This document shows, piece by piece, positions 16,011-24,271 of a DNA stretch of 64,000 bases. Both the position numbers and the translations under genes were made by a program. How positions within the stretch are numbered: position 1 is the stretch's first letter; each line of letters opens with the position of its first letter. The stretch is from contig JBBDXN010000099.1 of assembly GCA_040902305.1 (NCBI GenBank), positions 42,143-106,142 of the forward strand, written 5' to 3'. The notes below the pieces were generated by a model. The model was not told the origin of the DNA, ran no database searches, and was given only the letters and a program-made list of their open reading frames with translations. This stretch comes from CAMLFJ01 sp040902305 (GTDB lineage: Bacteria > Methylomirabilota > Methylomirabilia > Rokubacteriales > CSP1-6).

Positions 16011-17680
16011 GAATGCAGCACCTGGCCCGCGGCGGCCCCGGTGAGCTTTCCGTCCGCCCAGGTGACCACGCCGTTGACCACCGTGTACTCGACGCCGCGC
16101 GACGGCATGACCATGCGCTTGGCGCCTCCGGGCAGGTCGAAGCGCCGCTCGCCGCGGTTCGTCGAGCCGACGCGAGCCGGGTCGAAGATGGCAAGGTCTG
16201 CGGCGAGGCCGGGGGCGAGCCGGCCGCGGTCCCGGATGCCGAAGAGATCGGCCGGATCCGAGGTGAGCCGGCGCACCCCTTCTTCGAGCGTCAACGCCTG
16301 GCGCTCGCGCACCCACGTGCCGAGCAGGTAGGTCGGATAGCCCGCGTCGCACAGCATGTCGACGTGAGCGCCGCCGTCACCCAGCGCCACCAGCACACTC
16401 TTGTCGTTCAGGATCTCGGTCATGCGGTCAACCCGCGTATTGAACGAGGCCATGGTGAATTCGATGTCGAGGTCGTCCTGGAGGGTCAGGTCCAGGAAGG
16501 CATCGACGCCATCCTTGCCCTGCCCCCGGGCGATGTCCTCGATCGAGCGGCCCTCGAGCGCTTTGAGGGCCGGCGACCTGACCTCGTGCACGTTGATGCG
16601 CGCCCAGTTGCCGAAGGCCATCGGCTGCTTCAACTCCTCGCGGAACTGGTTGCGGAAGGCGGTATCGGCGTAGACCGCCGCCTGGGCCGGCTTCGACTTG
16701 TCGACGAAGACCCGGTTCCAGCTCGGAAAGGCCGCGAAGGAGAACGGGTTGCGCATGTTGATGTCGCGCGTCAGCGGGAGCGGCGAGGTCTGGGGCCGAG
16801 CGCCGCGCGCGATGAGGGGCGCCGCCTTGCGCAGCGTGTCGCGTACCGCCTCCGGGATGTCGTCACGGTCGAAGAGAGCCAGGAAGGTCACGTGCTGGCC
16901 GCTCTCGCGCAACAGGAAATCGAGCAGGTCGTACTCCTCGTCGTCCATCACCGCGATCTTGCGGGTCAGCGCGATCTCGATGGCGCCCTTGCCGCGCTCC
17001 TTGAGGGCGTTGGCGTAGGCCTTGAGCTCGTCGCGGCTGGCGTTGCGGCACGCGAGCGGGCGGCCCTGGAAGCCGACGTGCTGATTGAGGATCGTCGTCG
17101 AGAAGCCGAAGGCGCCGGCATCGATCGCTTCGCCGAGCAGCGCCTTGATCTGCGCCGTCTCGTCGGACGTGGCGGCGCGCTCCATCGACGCCTCGCCCAT
17201 CACATAGTGGCGGAACGGGGTGAGGGGCGCCAGGAAGGCGAGATTGAGCGAGGGACGCCGCCGGGCCGCGGCCGCGATGAAGTCGGGGAAGGTCTCCCAG
17301 TCCCAGGTGATGCCCATGTTGAGGACGTCGAACGGAATGGCTTCGACGTTGACCAGGTCACGCATGGCGATCTCGCGCGCCTTGGGCTTGCACGGCGCGA
17401 TGCCGACCCCGCAGTTTCCCATGATGACGCTGGTGACGCCGTGCCACGACGAGGGGGTCACCGCGCCGTCCCAGCAGATCTGCGCATCGTAGTGGGTGTG
17501 CGGATCGATGAAGCCCGGCGCGACCACGAGATCGGTGGCATCGATCACGGCGGTGGCGCCGGCCGTCGCTCGGCCGATCTCGGCGATCTTGCCGCCGGTG
17601 ATGGCCACATCGGCCCGGCGCGCCGGCGCCCCCGTGCCGTCCACCAGCATGCCGTTCTTGATCAACAAGTCGTGGGACAT
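16007..17680 (-). CDS. N-acyl-D-amino-acid deacylase-family amidohydrolase
   Basis: 557 aa. Amidohydrolase metal site GFIDPHTHYDAQICWDG (~55-71), then MGNCGVGIAPCKP, a strong signature of the D-aminoacylase family (metal-bridging Cys), and a C-terminal LAIFDPARVGSTNRGER region. It hydrolyses N-acyl-D-amino acids or related amides/ureides to free amino acids. It lies upstream of the amino-acid importer on the same strand, separated by a repeat. The start MSHDLLIKNGMLVDG at 17680 has GGAGGATTCC upstream. Confidence 0.9.
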   Translation of the reverse strand: MSHDLLIKNGMLVDGTGAPARRADVAITGGKIAEIGRATAGATAVIDATDLVVAPGFIDPHTHYDAQICWDGAVTPSSWHGVTSVIMGNCGVGIAPCKPKAREIAMRDLVNVEAIPFDVLNMGITWDWETFPDFIAAAARRRPSLNLAFLAPLTPFRHYVMGEASMERAATSDETAQIKALLGEAIDAGAFGFSTTILNQHVGFQGRPLACRNASRDELKAYANALKERGKGAIEIALTRKIAVMDDEEYDLLDFLLRESGQHVTFLALFDRDDIPEAVRDTLRKAAPLIARGARPQTSPLPLTRDINMRNPFSFAAFPSWNRVFVDKSKPAQAAVYADTAFRNQFREELKQPMAFGNWARINVHEVRSPALKALEGRSIEDIARGQGKDGVDAFLDLTLQDDLDIEFTMASFNTRVDRMTEILNDKSVLVALGDGGAHVDMLCDAGYPTYLLGTWVRERQALTLEEGVRRLTSDPADLFGIRDRGRLAPGLAADLAIFDPARVGSTNRGERRFDLPGGAKRMVMPSRGVEYTVVNGVVTWADGKLTGAAAGQVLHS

Positions 17681-17851
17681 GGAATCCTCCTATGGGGTGC
17701 AGGCGGGCGGGATCGTACCACACGCGTCGCCGGTGGGACACCGGCGTACCGGAACCTCGTGGCGGGAGTCAGCGGTAGCCGGTCTGCATACCGCCTCGCC
17801 TCGCTACCGCCGAGGGTAGGGCCTTCGTCCGGCGCGGCCGATCGGGACCGA

Positions 17852-19060
17852 TCAGGCGGCCGGTTCGCGCGCCTTCATGGTGGTGCCGGATGCGAGCATC
17901 GCGTCCACCTCCTCGGCGCTGAACCCCGCCTCGCGCAGCACCTCGACGCTGTGCTCGCCGAGGCGGGGCTGGAGGCGCCGGATCTCCGGCGGCGTCTTGC
18001 TGAAGCGCGGCGGGACGTCCGGCATCCGGATCTTTCCCTCGCTCGGGTGGTCGACGACCTTCCAGAAGTCGGTGGCCTCGAGCTGCGGGTCGGTGAGGAG
18101 GTCCTCGAGCGAGTTCACCGGCCCGTGGGGGACGTTGGATGTCTCGAGCAGCGCGAGCCATTCGGCGTTGCTGCGGGTGAGGGCGATCTCGCCCAGCGTC
18201 CCGTAGTACGCCTCGACGTTGGCGAGCCGGTGGGTGATCGAGGCGAAGCGCGCGTCGTCGAGCAGGTCGGGCCGGCTGACCAGCCCGCAGAACTCGCGCC
18301 AGTGGCCGTCGGTGTAGGGGAGGATGGCGAGGAAGCCGTCCTTGGTGGCGTAGGGGCGGCGCTGCGGGTTCAGGATGCGCTTGTAGCCGGCGCTCTCGAG
18401 GGCGGGGACGAACGTCTCCCCGTACATGTGCTCGACCATCACGAAGGACACCAGGGTCTCCATCATCGGCACCTCGACGGCCTGTCCCACCCCGCTCCGC
18501 TCGCGCGCGTAGAGGGCGGCCAGGACGGCCGATACCACGCCGTTCGAGCTGGTCTTGTCGGCGACGATGGTGGGCAGGTAGCGCGGTGTTCCCGCCACCG
18601 CGGTCTGGAGCCACGCGAAGCCGGCGCCGGCCTGGATGATGTCGTCGTACGCCGCCTTGGCACCGTAGGGCCCGCCCGCGCGGTACCCGTACGTCGCGAG
18701 GTAGATGAGGCGCGGGTTGATCGCCTCGAAGGCCTCGTAGCGGAGCCCGAGGCGGCCCGCCGGCTCCGGGCGGAAGTTGTGCATCAGGATGTCGGCGCGC
18801 TCGGCCAGCCGGAAGAGCGCGCGCCGGCCGGCGTCGTGCTTCAAGTCGAGCACGAGGCTCCGCTTGCTGCGGTTGCAGCCGAGATAGAAGGCGGCCATGC
18901 CGGGGTGGCGGCGCGGCCCGAGCTGGCGCGTGGTGTCGCCCTCGGGCGGCTCGATCTTGATCACGTCGGCGCCGAGGTCGCCGAGCTGCTGGGCGGCCCA
19001 CGGCCCCAGCACCACCGAGGTGCAGTCCAGGATGCGCACTCCGTCGAGCGGTCCGGGCAT
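17852..19060 (-). CDS. CaiB/BaiF-family (class III) CoA transferase
   Basis: 402 aa. N-terminal LDGVRILDCTSVVLGPWAAQQLGDLGADVIKIEPPEGD is diagnostic of the family; the catalytic Asp is probably in KAAYDDIIQAGAGF (~168). C-terminal LGEHSVEVLREAGFSAEEVDAML is the usual ending. It transfers CoA between carboxylates; substrate unknown. It forms an interlocked dimer by family knowledge. It lies 171 bp upstream of the amidohydrolase on the same strand. Confidence 0.95.
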   Translation of the reverse strand: MPGPLDGVRILDCTSVVLGPWAAQQLGDLGADVIKIEPPEGDTTRQLGPRRHPGMAAFYLGCNRSKRSLVLDLKHDAGRRALFRLAERADILMHNFRPEPAGRLGLRYEAFEAINPRLIYLATYGYRAGGPYGAKAAYDDIIQAGAGFAWLQTAVAGTPRYLPTIVADKTSSNGVVSAVLAALYARERSGVGQAVEVPMMETLVSFVMVEHMYGETFVPALESAGYKRILNPQRRPYATKDGFLAILPYTDGHWREFCGLVSRPDLLDDARFASITHRLANVEAYYGTLGEIALTRSNAEWLALLETSNVPHGPVNSLEDLLTDPQLEATDFWKVVDHPSEGKIRMPDVPPRFSKTPPEIRRLQPRLGEHSVEVLREAGFSAEEVDAMLASGTTMKAREPAA

Positions 19061-19183
19061 ACGATCGGCTCCTTGACGTGGCAGAGTCCGCCGATGTCCC
19101 GTCCGGCGGCGATTGGCCCCTGATACAGCGCACCGGACACGGTGTCAAGGAGGCGGGTACCGACGCGGCTCCGCGCCGGCCGA

Positions 19184-19360
19184 TCAGGCGAAGTTCTTCA
19201 GTGCATCAGTGCAGCCGCAGATGACCTCAGGGGCAAGCCTGACCGGAGCCGAGTAGCTGGGAGAGCTCCCGCTTTGGCTCGAGCCGCTATCGTCAGCAAG
19301 CTCCCTGGCCTCCCCCGTCCAGAGGAGAGCCGCGAAGAAGAGGACCGGCACCATGACCAT
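19184..19360 (-). CDS. Very small exported protein (58 aa), hypothetical
   Basis: ATG 19360 opens a 58-codon frame: a hydrophobic MVMVPVLFFAALLW signal-like start, a Ser/Gly-rich middle and a CGC motif near the C-terminus. It begins 13 bp after the stop of the 19374 gene on the same strand, with no clear Shine-Dalgarno, so it would rely on coupling. Apart from this ORF, 19061-19373 holds nothing I recognise. Confidence 0.45.
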   Translation of the reverse strand: MVMVPVLFFAALLWTGEARELADDSGSSQSGSSPSYSAPVRLAPEVICGCTDALKNFA

Positions 19361-19373
19361 CGTAGGCCGCCGG

Positions 19374-19745
19374 TCAGTTCGAGAAGAGATTCGTGAAGAA
19401 GCTCTTGACGCTGTGCCCGAAGCCGACGGCGCTCTCGCGCGCGTTGCTCCAGGCGGTCTTCGCCGGCGGCTCGGCGGCCTTACCCGCCTCCTTCAGCTTT
19501 TCACCGCTGTACTTCGCGCCTTCGGAAACCGTGTTGCCGATGCCTTTGGCCGTCTCTCCGACGCCTTCCCCGATCTTGCCGTCAGGGATCTTCTTCGCGC
19601 CGCGTTCGACCTGTTCCGTGGCGGCCTTCACCTTCGAGTCATCGGCCGCGAGGGAGATGCCGGATGCGAGCAGCGAGAGCGACAATACGAACACGATGAC
19701 CAGTCCGAGCCCGGTGATCGAAGCTCCTCTTCTGATGTCGTACAT
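19374..19745 (-). CDS. Exported hypothetical protein (123 aa), helix-rich
   Basis: Not recognised as a named family. A near-ideal GGAAGGAGG precedes ATG 19745. Residues ~10-32 form a signal peptide or N-terminal anchor (GLVIVFVLSLSLLASGISLA). The rest is charged and Lys/Ala/Gly-rich with repeated EGVGETAKGIGNTVSEGAKYSGEKLKEAG-like amphipathic heptads, recalling LEA/CsbD-type stress proteins, and ends KSFFTNLFSN. It is the middle gene of a small minus-strand unit whose promoter carries the palindromic box at 20021. Confidence 0.7.
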   Translation of the reverse strand: MYDIRRGASITGLGLVIVFVLSLSLLASGISLAADDSKVKAATEQVERGAKKIPDGKIGEGVGETAKGIGNTVSEGAKYSGEKLKEAGKAAEPPAKTAWSNARESAVGFGHSVKSFFTNLFSN

Positions 19746-19776
19746 GTCTTCCTCCTTCCCACCCCGGGCCGTCTCC

Positions 19777-19959
19777 TCAGCGCCCGGAGCCTTGACCGGT
19801 GAAGCCAGGAGCCTGAAGGCGAGCGCATGCGAGGGAGCAAAAGACACGCTCCACCGCGGTAGCGGTCTCACCAATCCGGAGAGAGTAGGGCAGGAAGGTG
19901 GCTTTGCCGCATCCGTCGCAAACCCTTCGCTGTTCTTCCTTCGGTAGCTGCGGCAGCAT
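19777..19959 (-). CDS. Small zinc-ribbon protein (60 aa)
   Basis: Two cysteine pairs, VCDGCGK and VFCSLACAR, about 25 residues apart suggest a treble-clef or zinc-ribbon fold. The start at ATG 19959 is chosen because GGAGG lies 5 nt upstream; TTG 19986 or ATG 19971 are alternatives. First gene of the 19959-19184 unit and divergent from the VOC gene. Function unknown. Confidence 0.6.
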   Translation of the reverse strand: MLPQLPKEEQRRVCDGCGKATFLPYSLRIGETATAVERVFCSLACARLQAPGFTGQGSGR

Positions 19960-19995
19960 GACCGCCTCCATGGGTGTCCGGTGCAAGGAGCCCCC

Positions 19996-20070
19996 ACGCT
20001 ACCAGCGCCTGGTCGGCGTGCCTATTGGACCAATGTCCAATAGGCCGGACGGATCGCGCCGGACTAGAGT
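19996..20070. promoter_or_regulatory. Divergent promoter with palindromic box, site A
   Basis: A perfect 10+10-bp inverted repeat with a 4-bp spacer (arms CCTATTGGAC and GTCCAATAGG, 20021-20044). On the plus strand a TAGAGT -10 (20065-20070) begins 40 bp after the first T of the box; ATG 20077 is 7 nt further, so the VOC mRNA would be leaderless. On the minus strand TAGCGT (19996-20001) lies at almost the same distance toward the zinc-ribbon gene. Confidence 0.7.
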
Positions 20071-20076
20071 GAGCCC

Positions 20077-20442
20077 ATGGGGAGCCGAGATGATTGGGCG
20101 ATCGATCACATCAGCGCCGTGACGTTGGCTGTGCTCGAGATGGGCGAATCGGTGGCGTTCTATCAGAAGCTTGGGCTCGATGTCTCGTACGGCGGACCCG
20201 ATGCTCCCTTCACCACGATGCGGGCGGGTCAGAGCGTCATCAACCTCCGGCAGGCGACCGCCACCGCGGGCAAGTCGTTGAATCGCGTGATCCTCCGCGT
20301 TCGCGGCGTGGACGCGCTCCACCTGGATCTGGTCGAAAAGGGTCTCGGTCCCACCGCGCCCAAGGATGCCGAATGGGGCGAGCGATATTTCGAGCTGCCG
20401 GATCCTCAAGGAGTCGTGATCAGCTTCGCGGAAGTGCTGTGA
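20077..20442 (+). CDS. VOC-superfamily (glyoxalase/dioxygenase-like) protein
   Basis: 121 aa. The domain opens WAIDHISAVTLAVLEMGESVAFYQKLGLDVSYGG and closes ERYFELPDPQGVVISFAEVL, the classic single vicinal-oxygen-chelate domain with His and Glu as candidate metal ligands. Members include glyoxalase I, fosfomycin-resistance enzymes and non-catalytic binding proteins; nothing here chooses between them. No Shine-Dalgarno is present and the -10 element lies 7 nt before ATG, consistent with leaderless translation. Confidence 0.85.
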   Translation: MGSRDDWAIDHISAVTLAVLEMGESVAFYQKLGLDVSYGGPDAPFTTMRAGQSVINLRQATATAGKSLNRVILRVRGVDALHLDLVEKGLGPTAPKDAEWGERYFELPDPQGVVISFAEVL

Positions 20443-20578
20443 CCATCGGTGGAGTGCAACGCCGGGAGGGCCTTGTGCCCCCGGTGCGCGGGAGCGCAAG
20501 GAGGGGTCGCCTGGTGGAGCTGGGGGTGGGCCGGGCGAGGCCGACTGGCGCCCTTCTGCGTATGGCGACGACCGGGAC

Positions 20579-20764
20579 TTGCTGCGCGGTGTACCGCTCG
20601 AGCTTCAGCGGGAGGCCCGGGTGCGCGCGGTGAGCGATGGAACCACGCTACGCCAGGTGCTGCTGAAGGGCCTGGGCGAGTATGCGGCGGGAACCTGGAC
20701 GCCCCAACCCGATGGCCAGGTGCCCGGCGCGCTGCAATCGGGCGTCCACGCGACCGGCCGCTGA
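20579..20764 (+). CDS. Possible ribbon-helix-helix antitoxin-like fragment
   Basis: About 61 codons from a TTG. The segment VPLELQREARVRAVSDGTTLRQVLLKGLGEYAAG resembles an RHH (CopG/Arc) DNA-binding domain of antitoxin type, with a disordered tail. There is no good start codon or Shine-Dalgarno, and no toxin gene follows, so it may be a decayed remnant. The rest of 20443-20783 shows nothing recognisable. Confidence 0.35.
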   Translation: MLRGVPLELQREARVRAVSDGTTLRQVLLKGLGEYAAGTWTPQPDGQVPGALQSGVHATGR

Positions 20765-20783
20765 CGCGGCGGCAGAGCTCGTG

Positions 20784-20829
20784 TTGGCCTTTGGTCCACT
20801 ATCCAGGCCGGGGAGGGCTCCTCTAGACT
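20784..20829 (+). promoter_or_regulatory. Promoter with palindromic box, site D
   Basis: TTGGCCT-TT-GGTCCACTA at 20784-20801 matches the right arm of the box exactly and the left arm loosely. TAGACT (20824-20829) begins 40 bp after the first T, the same spacing as sites A and B. Directs the 20873 gene. Confidence 0.6.
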
Positions 20830-20872
20830 CGGATCCAACTCACACATTCTCTGAAGGGCCAGGAGGCGGATG

Positions 20873-21238
20873 ATGCAATTGCAAGTCGCGTGGTTGAAGT
20901 CGGGGATCTGGGGTGCGGTGGTGGGCAGCATTCTCACGATGATCGTGGGTTTCAGCTGGGGAGGCTGGATGACGAGTAGCAGCGCCAACCAAGTGGCGAT
21001 GAGACAGGCCGATGACGCGGTCACCACGACGCTGCTGCCGATCTGTCTGGCCGAGGAGAAGGCCGACGTTGCTCGCGCCCAGAAGCTCGGAGAGCTCACG
21101 GCCATCACGTCGTCGTACGAGCGGACGGAATTCGTGATGAAGACCGGATGGGCGACCTTCCCGGGGCAATCGGATCCCAACCGAGCGGTGGCCGAGGCCT
21201 GCGCATCCGCGCTCCTCAAGACCGCCACCGCCAAGTAA
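20873..21238 (+). CDS. Conserved-looking single-pass membrane protein, hypothetical
   Basis: 121 aa from ATG 20873 (another ATG is 3 bp earlier); AGGAGG at 20861-20866 fits 20873 better. One N-terminal helix (SGIWGAVVGSILTMIVGFSWGGW, ~8-30) is followed by a soluble domain with two conserved-looking Cys (LLPICLAEE and EACASALLK). Not assigned to a family. It is driven by a promoter with the same palindromic box as its neighbours. Confidence 0.65.
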   Translation: MQLQVAWLKSGIWGAVVGSILTMIVGFSWGGWMTSSSANQVAMRQADDAVTTTLLPICLAEEKADVARAQKLGELTAITSSYERTEFVMKTGWATFPGQSDPNRAVAEACASALLKTATAK

Positions 21239-21371
21239 GCGCTGCGTAGTCCCGCTCACCCGCGATGGCACAGCGTCGCGGGGTAGCGCTCTATTATCGA
21301 CCGTCCACCGCGAGGCGGAGGCGGCTCTTCGACGTGAGGCGGTCTTCGGAGGATACCGGGAGAAGGATGCG

Positions 21372-21863
21372 ATGAAGGTGTGGCGGGAGACGTCAGGGGG
21401 AGTCGAGATCGAGGACCGGGTCTATCCGGTCACACCCGCGTCGATGACGGTGAAGATCGGGATCATCACCGGCGAGGTAATGGAGCTGAAGGTCATCGAG
21501 CGCGTCGAGAAGGGCTCCGACCGCATCGTCTCGCCGGCCAGGCTCACCGGGACCCTGCGGCTCGAGAATACGTCCTCGAATCGGACGGTTCGCCTGGTCG
21601 AGGGCAAGCTCCGGTTCATCGATGCCCAGGGGCAGCCCATCCGGCTCGAGTCGGCCCGGACCGATTCCATCGTCAAGTTCACGTACGGCAACGAGCGGCT
21701 CGATCCCGGGGCGGATATCACCCGACCCCTCGACGTGGAGTTCCCGGTCGAGGCGCTGGAGGCGAAGAAGCTGAAGGAGATCCGCCTCGATCTCTCCTAC
21801 ATCCCGTCACCGTTCCGGGAGGAGACGGTCAACTTCGTGGTCTCGATCGGCGCGGGCAAGTAG
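21372..21863 (+). CDS. Hypothetical beta-rich protein (163 aa)
   Basis: Not recognised. GAGAAGG precedes ATG 21372. There is no signal peptide. The sequence alternates short hydrophobic and charged stretches (TLRLENTSSNRTVRLVEGKL) as in an Ig-like or FxLYD-type beta sandwich, and ends VNFVVSIGAGK. It sits alone between the 20873 gene and the groEL terminus. 21864-22148 holds no firm gene apart from the tiny frame at 22000. Confidence 0.6.
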   Translation: MKVWRETSGGVEIEDRVYPVTPASMTVKIGIITGEVMELKVIERVEKGSDRIVSPARLTGTLRLENTSSNRTVRLVEGKLRFIDAQGQPIRLESARTDSIVKFTYGNERLDPGADITRPLDVEFPVEALEAKKLKEIRLDLSYIPSPFREETVNFVVSIGAGK

Positions 21864-21999
21864 CCGCGTCAACGAGGAGGGCGAGGTGTATCAGCATCAC
21901 TTCAACGTCAGGGCGTGGGGCCAGATCTGCGCATCGCAGAACAACCTCTTCGCGCTCAAACGCCTCCTGACAACACGACCCGGGCGCGGACACCGCCCC

Positions 22000-22074
22000 T
22001 TAGCCGACCTCGAGGTACGCGAGGATCGTGAGCAGCACGACCACGGCCGCGACGACGTAGAACCGCTTGATGAT
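22000..22074 (-). CDS. Possible 24-aa single-helix membrane peptide with non-AUG start
   Basis: A strong GGGGAGGAGGG lies 3 nt before ATC ATC AAG CGG, followed by a hydrophobic run (VVAAVVVLLTILAYL) and TAA. No ATG, GTG or TTG is present, so initiation would need ATC. Composition and Shine-Dalgarno are suggestive only. Confidence 0.3.
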   Translation of the reverse strand: MIKRFYVVAAVVVLLTILAYLEVG

Positions 22075-22148
22075 GTGCCCTCCTCCCCCTGCGATGTCAA
22101 TGCAACCGGCGCCGCCCGGCTCCACCCCGCCGGGCCGGCGCCGGACGC

Positions 22149-23771
22149 CTAGTAGTCGCCGCCGCCGTGCGGCATGGCCGGCATGGCCGCCTTGTCGCTC
22201 GGGAGGTCGGTGATGAGCGCCTCGGTGGTCAGAAGCAGCGAGGCGATCGACGCCGCGTGCTGGAGAGCGACCCGCTCGACCTTGGTGGGATCGATGATCC
22301 CGGCCCGTACCATGTCGACGTACTCGTTCGACTCGGCGTCGAAGCCCTGCGCCACGTCCCTGGCGTTCCGGACCTTCTCGACGACGATGGAACCCTCGAT
22401 GCCGGCGTTCTGCACGATCTGCCGGAGCGGCTCCTCGAGGGCCCGTCGGACGATGTCGGCGCCGGTCGCCTCATCGCCGGAGAGCTTGAGGGTGTCCAGC
22501 GCCTTCGAGGCCCTGAGCAGGGCGACCCCGCCGCCCGGCACGATGCCTTCCTCCACCGCGGCGCGGGTGGCGTTGAGGGCGTCCTCCACGCGAGCCTTCT
22601 TCTCCTTCATGGCGGTCTCGGTCGGGGCTCCCACCTTGATCACCGCCACTCCGCCGGCCAGCTTGGCGAGCCGCTCCTGGAGCTTCTCGCGGTCGTAGTC
22701 CGAGGTGGTCTCCTCGATCTGCGCGCGGATCTGCTTGATGCGGCCCTCGATGGTCGCGGTCTTGCCCGCGCCGTCGACCAGGGTCGTCTTGTCCTTGTCC
22801 ACCACCACCTTCTTGACCGTGCCGAGATCCTCCAGCTTGAGGTTCTCGAGCTTGATGCCCAGGTCCTCGGTGATGGCCTTGCCGCCGGTCAGGATGGCGA
22901 TGTCTTCCAGCATCGCCTTGCGCCGATCCCCGAAACCCGGCGCCTTCACCGCGCAGGAGGCGAGGGTCCCGCGCAGCTTGTTGACCACGAGGGTGGCCAG
23001 GGCCTCACCCTCCACGTCCTCCGCGACGATCAGGAGCGGCTTGCCCGAGTGGGCGACCTGCTCCAGCAGCGGCAGCATGTCCTTCATGACGCTGAGCTTC
23101 TTCTCGTGGATCAGGATGAGGCAGTCCTCGAGGATGGCTTCCATGCGCTCGGGGTCGGTCACCATGTACGGGGAGAGGTAGCCGCGATCGAACTGCATCC
23201 CTTCGACGACCTCGAGGGTGGTCTCCATCCCCTTGGCTTCCTCGACCGTCACGACGCCGTCCTTGCCGACCTTCTCCATCGCCTCGGCGATGAGGCTGCC
23301 GACCGTCGCGTCATTGTTGGCCGCGATCGTGGCGACCTGCGCGATCTCCTTCTTGTCCTTGGTGGACTTCGACATCTTCCTCAGCTCTTCGACGACCTTC
23401 TCGACCGCCTGCTCGATGCCCCGGTGAAGCCCCATGGGGTTCGCGCCGGCGGTCACGTTCTTGAGGCCCCCGCGGAAGATGGCCTGGGCCAGGACGGTCG
23501 CGGTGGTGGTCCCGTCGCCCGCGACGTCCGAGGTCTTGGAGGCGACCTCCTTGATCATCTGGGCGCCCATGTTCTCGTAGGGATCCTTGAGCTCGATCTC
23601 CTTGGCGACCGTCACCCCGTCCTTCGTGATGGTGGGGCTGCCGAACTTCTTGTCGATGACGACGTTGCGTCCCTTCGGGCCCAGCGTGACCTTGACCGCG
23701 TGGGCCATGACGTTGACTCCGCGCAGGAGCGCGGCACGGGCTTCTTCGTTGAATGCGAGCTGCTTTGGCAT
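22149..23771 (-). CDS. groEL: Chaperonin GroEL (60-kDa)
   Basis: 540 aa, full length: AKQLAFNEEARAALLRGVN start, VTLGPKGRNVVIDKKFG, the ATP motif GDGTTTATVLAQ, and an AMPHGGGDY end in place of the long GGM tail. Forms the tetradecameric folding chamber with GroES. It lies 66 bp downstream of groES with its own GGAGGAACAG Shine-Dalgarno. No CIRCE element (TTAGCACTC-N9-GAGTGCTAA) was found upstream of the operon. Confidence 0.98.
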   Translation of the reverse strand: MPKQLAFNEEARAALLRGVNVMAHAVKVTLGPKGRNVVIDKKFGSPTITKDGVTVAKEIELKDPYENMGAQMIKEVASKTSDVAGDGTTTATVLAQAIFRGGLKNVTAGANPMGLHRGIEQAVEKVVEELRKMSKSTKDKKEIAQVATIAANNDATVGSLIAEAMEKVGKDGVVTVEEAKGMETTLEVVEGMQFDRGYLSPYMVTDPERMEAILEDCLILIHEKKLSVMKDMLPLLEQVAHSGKPLLIVAEDVEGEALATLVVNKLRGTLASCAVKAPGFGDRRKAMLEDIAILTGGKAITEDLGIKLENLKLEDLGTVKKVVVDKDKTTLVDGAGKTATIEGRIKQIRAQIEETTSDYDREKLQERLAKLAGGVAVIKVGAPTETAMKEKKARVEDALNATRAAVEEGIVPGGGVALLRASKALDTLKLSGDEATGADIVRRALEEPLRQIVQNAGIEGSIVVEKVRNARDVAQGFDAESNEYVDMVRAGIIDPTKVERVALQHAASIASLLLTTEALITDLPSDKAAMPAMPHGGGDY

Positions 23772-23837
23772 GGAGCTGTTCCTCCGGCGTATGTGGGCAG
23801 ACCGTTTAACCGCGACTGAGCTGCTGAGCTACCAGGA

Positions 23838-24149
23838 TCAGGAGCCGAGGATGCCGAGGACGTCCTCTTCCTTCATGATGAGCAGCTCCTCGCCGTTCAG
23901 CTTGACCTCGCTACCGGAGTACTTGCCGAAGAGCACCCGATCGCCCGCCTTGACGTCGAGCGGGGTCTTCTTGCCGTCCTCGGAGACCTTGCCTTTGCCG
24001 ACCGCGATGACCTTGCCCTCCTGGGGCTTCTCCTTGGCGCTGTCCGGGATGATGATGCTGCCCCGCCGCGCCGGCTCGTCCTCGATTCGCTTGATGAGGA
24101 CCCGGTCGTGCAGCGGGTGTAGGGTCGTCGTGTGTTTTGTCTGAGCCAT
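23838..24149 (-). CDS. groES: Co-chaperonin GroES
   Basis: 103 aa. LHPLHDRVLIKRIEDEPARRGSIIIPDSAKEKPQEGKVIAVGKGK is canonical, and the mobile loop and YSGSEVKLNGEELLIMKEEDVLGIL end are intact. ATG 24149 (MAQTKHTT) is used because GGGAGGG lies upstream and homology begins there. Promoter: TACCGT (24172-24177) at the regular distance from the palindromic box of site B. Confidence 0.97.
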   Translation of the reverse strand: MAQTKHTTTLHPLHDRVLIKRIEDEPARRGSIIIPDSAKEKPQEGKVIAVGKGKVSEDGKKTPLDVKAGDRVLFGKYSGSEVKLNGEELLIMKEEDVLGILGS

Positions 24150-24171
24150 GGTATCGGTCCCTCCCACACTC

Positions 24172-24246
24172 ACGGTAACCGCTGCGCGGGGGATCGAGTA
24201 GTGGACCAAGGTCCAATAGGCCGGACGTGATCGCGCCCGGTAGTCT
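24172..24246. promoter_or_regulatory. Divergent groESL / 24272 promoter with palindromic box, site B
   Basis: GTGGACC-AA-GGTCCAATAG at 24201-24220. Minus strand: TACCGT (24172-24177) leads to groES. Plus strand: TAGTCT (24241-24246) leads to the 24272 gene. The 45 bp from box to -10 on the plus strand are strongly similar to site A (AATAGGCCGGACG, then GATCGCGCC), so the two promoters look like copies. Confidence 0.7.
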
Positions 24247-24271
24247 CGGACGTGAAGGCGACCAACGTCCC

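Noticed and set aside
15959..19123. A 1,054-codon open frame on the plus strand
   Set aside because: It lies opposite the amidohydrolase and CoA transferase genes and shows no domain; it is a GC-bias shadow.
20443..20783. Toxin-antitoxin module around the RHH-like fragment
   Set aside because: No toxin-like gene is adjacent and the fragment lacks a proper start.
22167..23819. A 550-codon plus-strand frame opposite groEL
   Set aside because: Shadow of groEL; no domain and no start signal.
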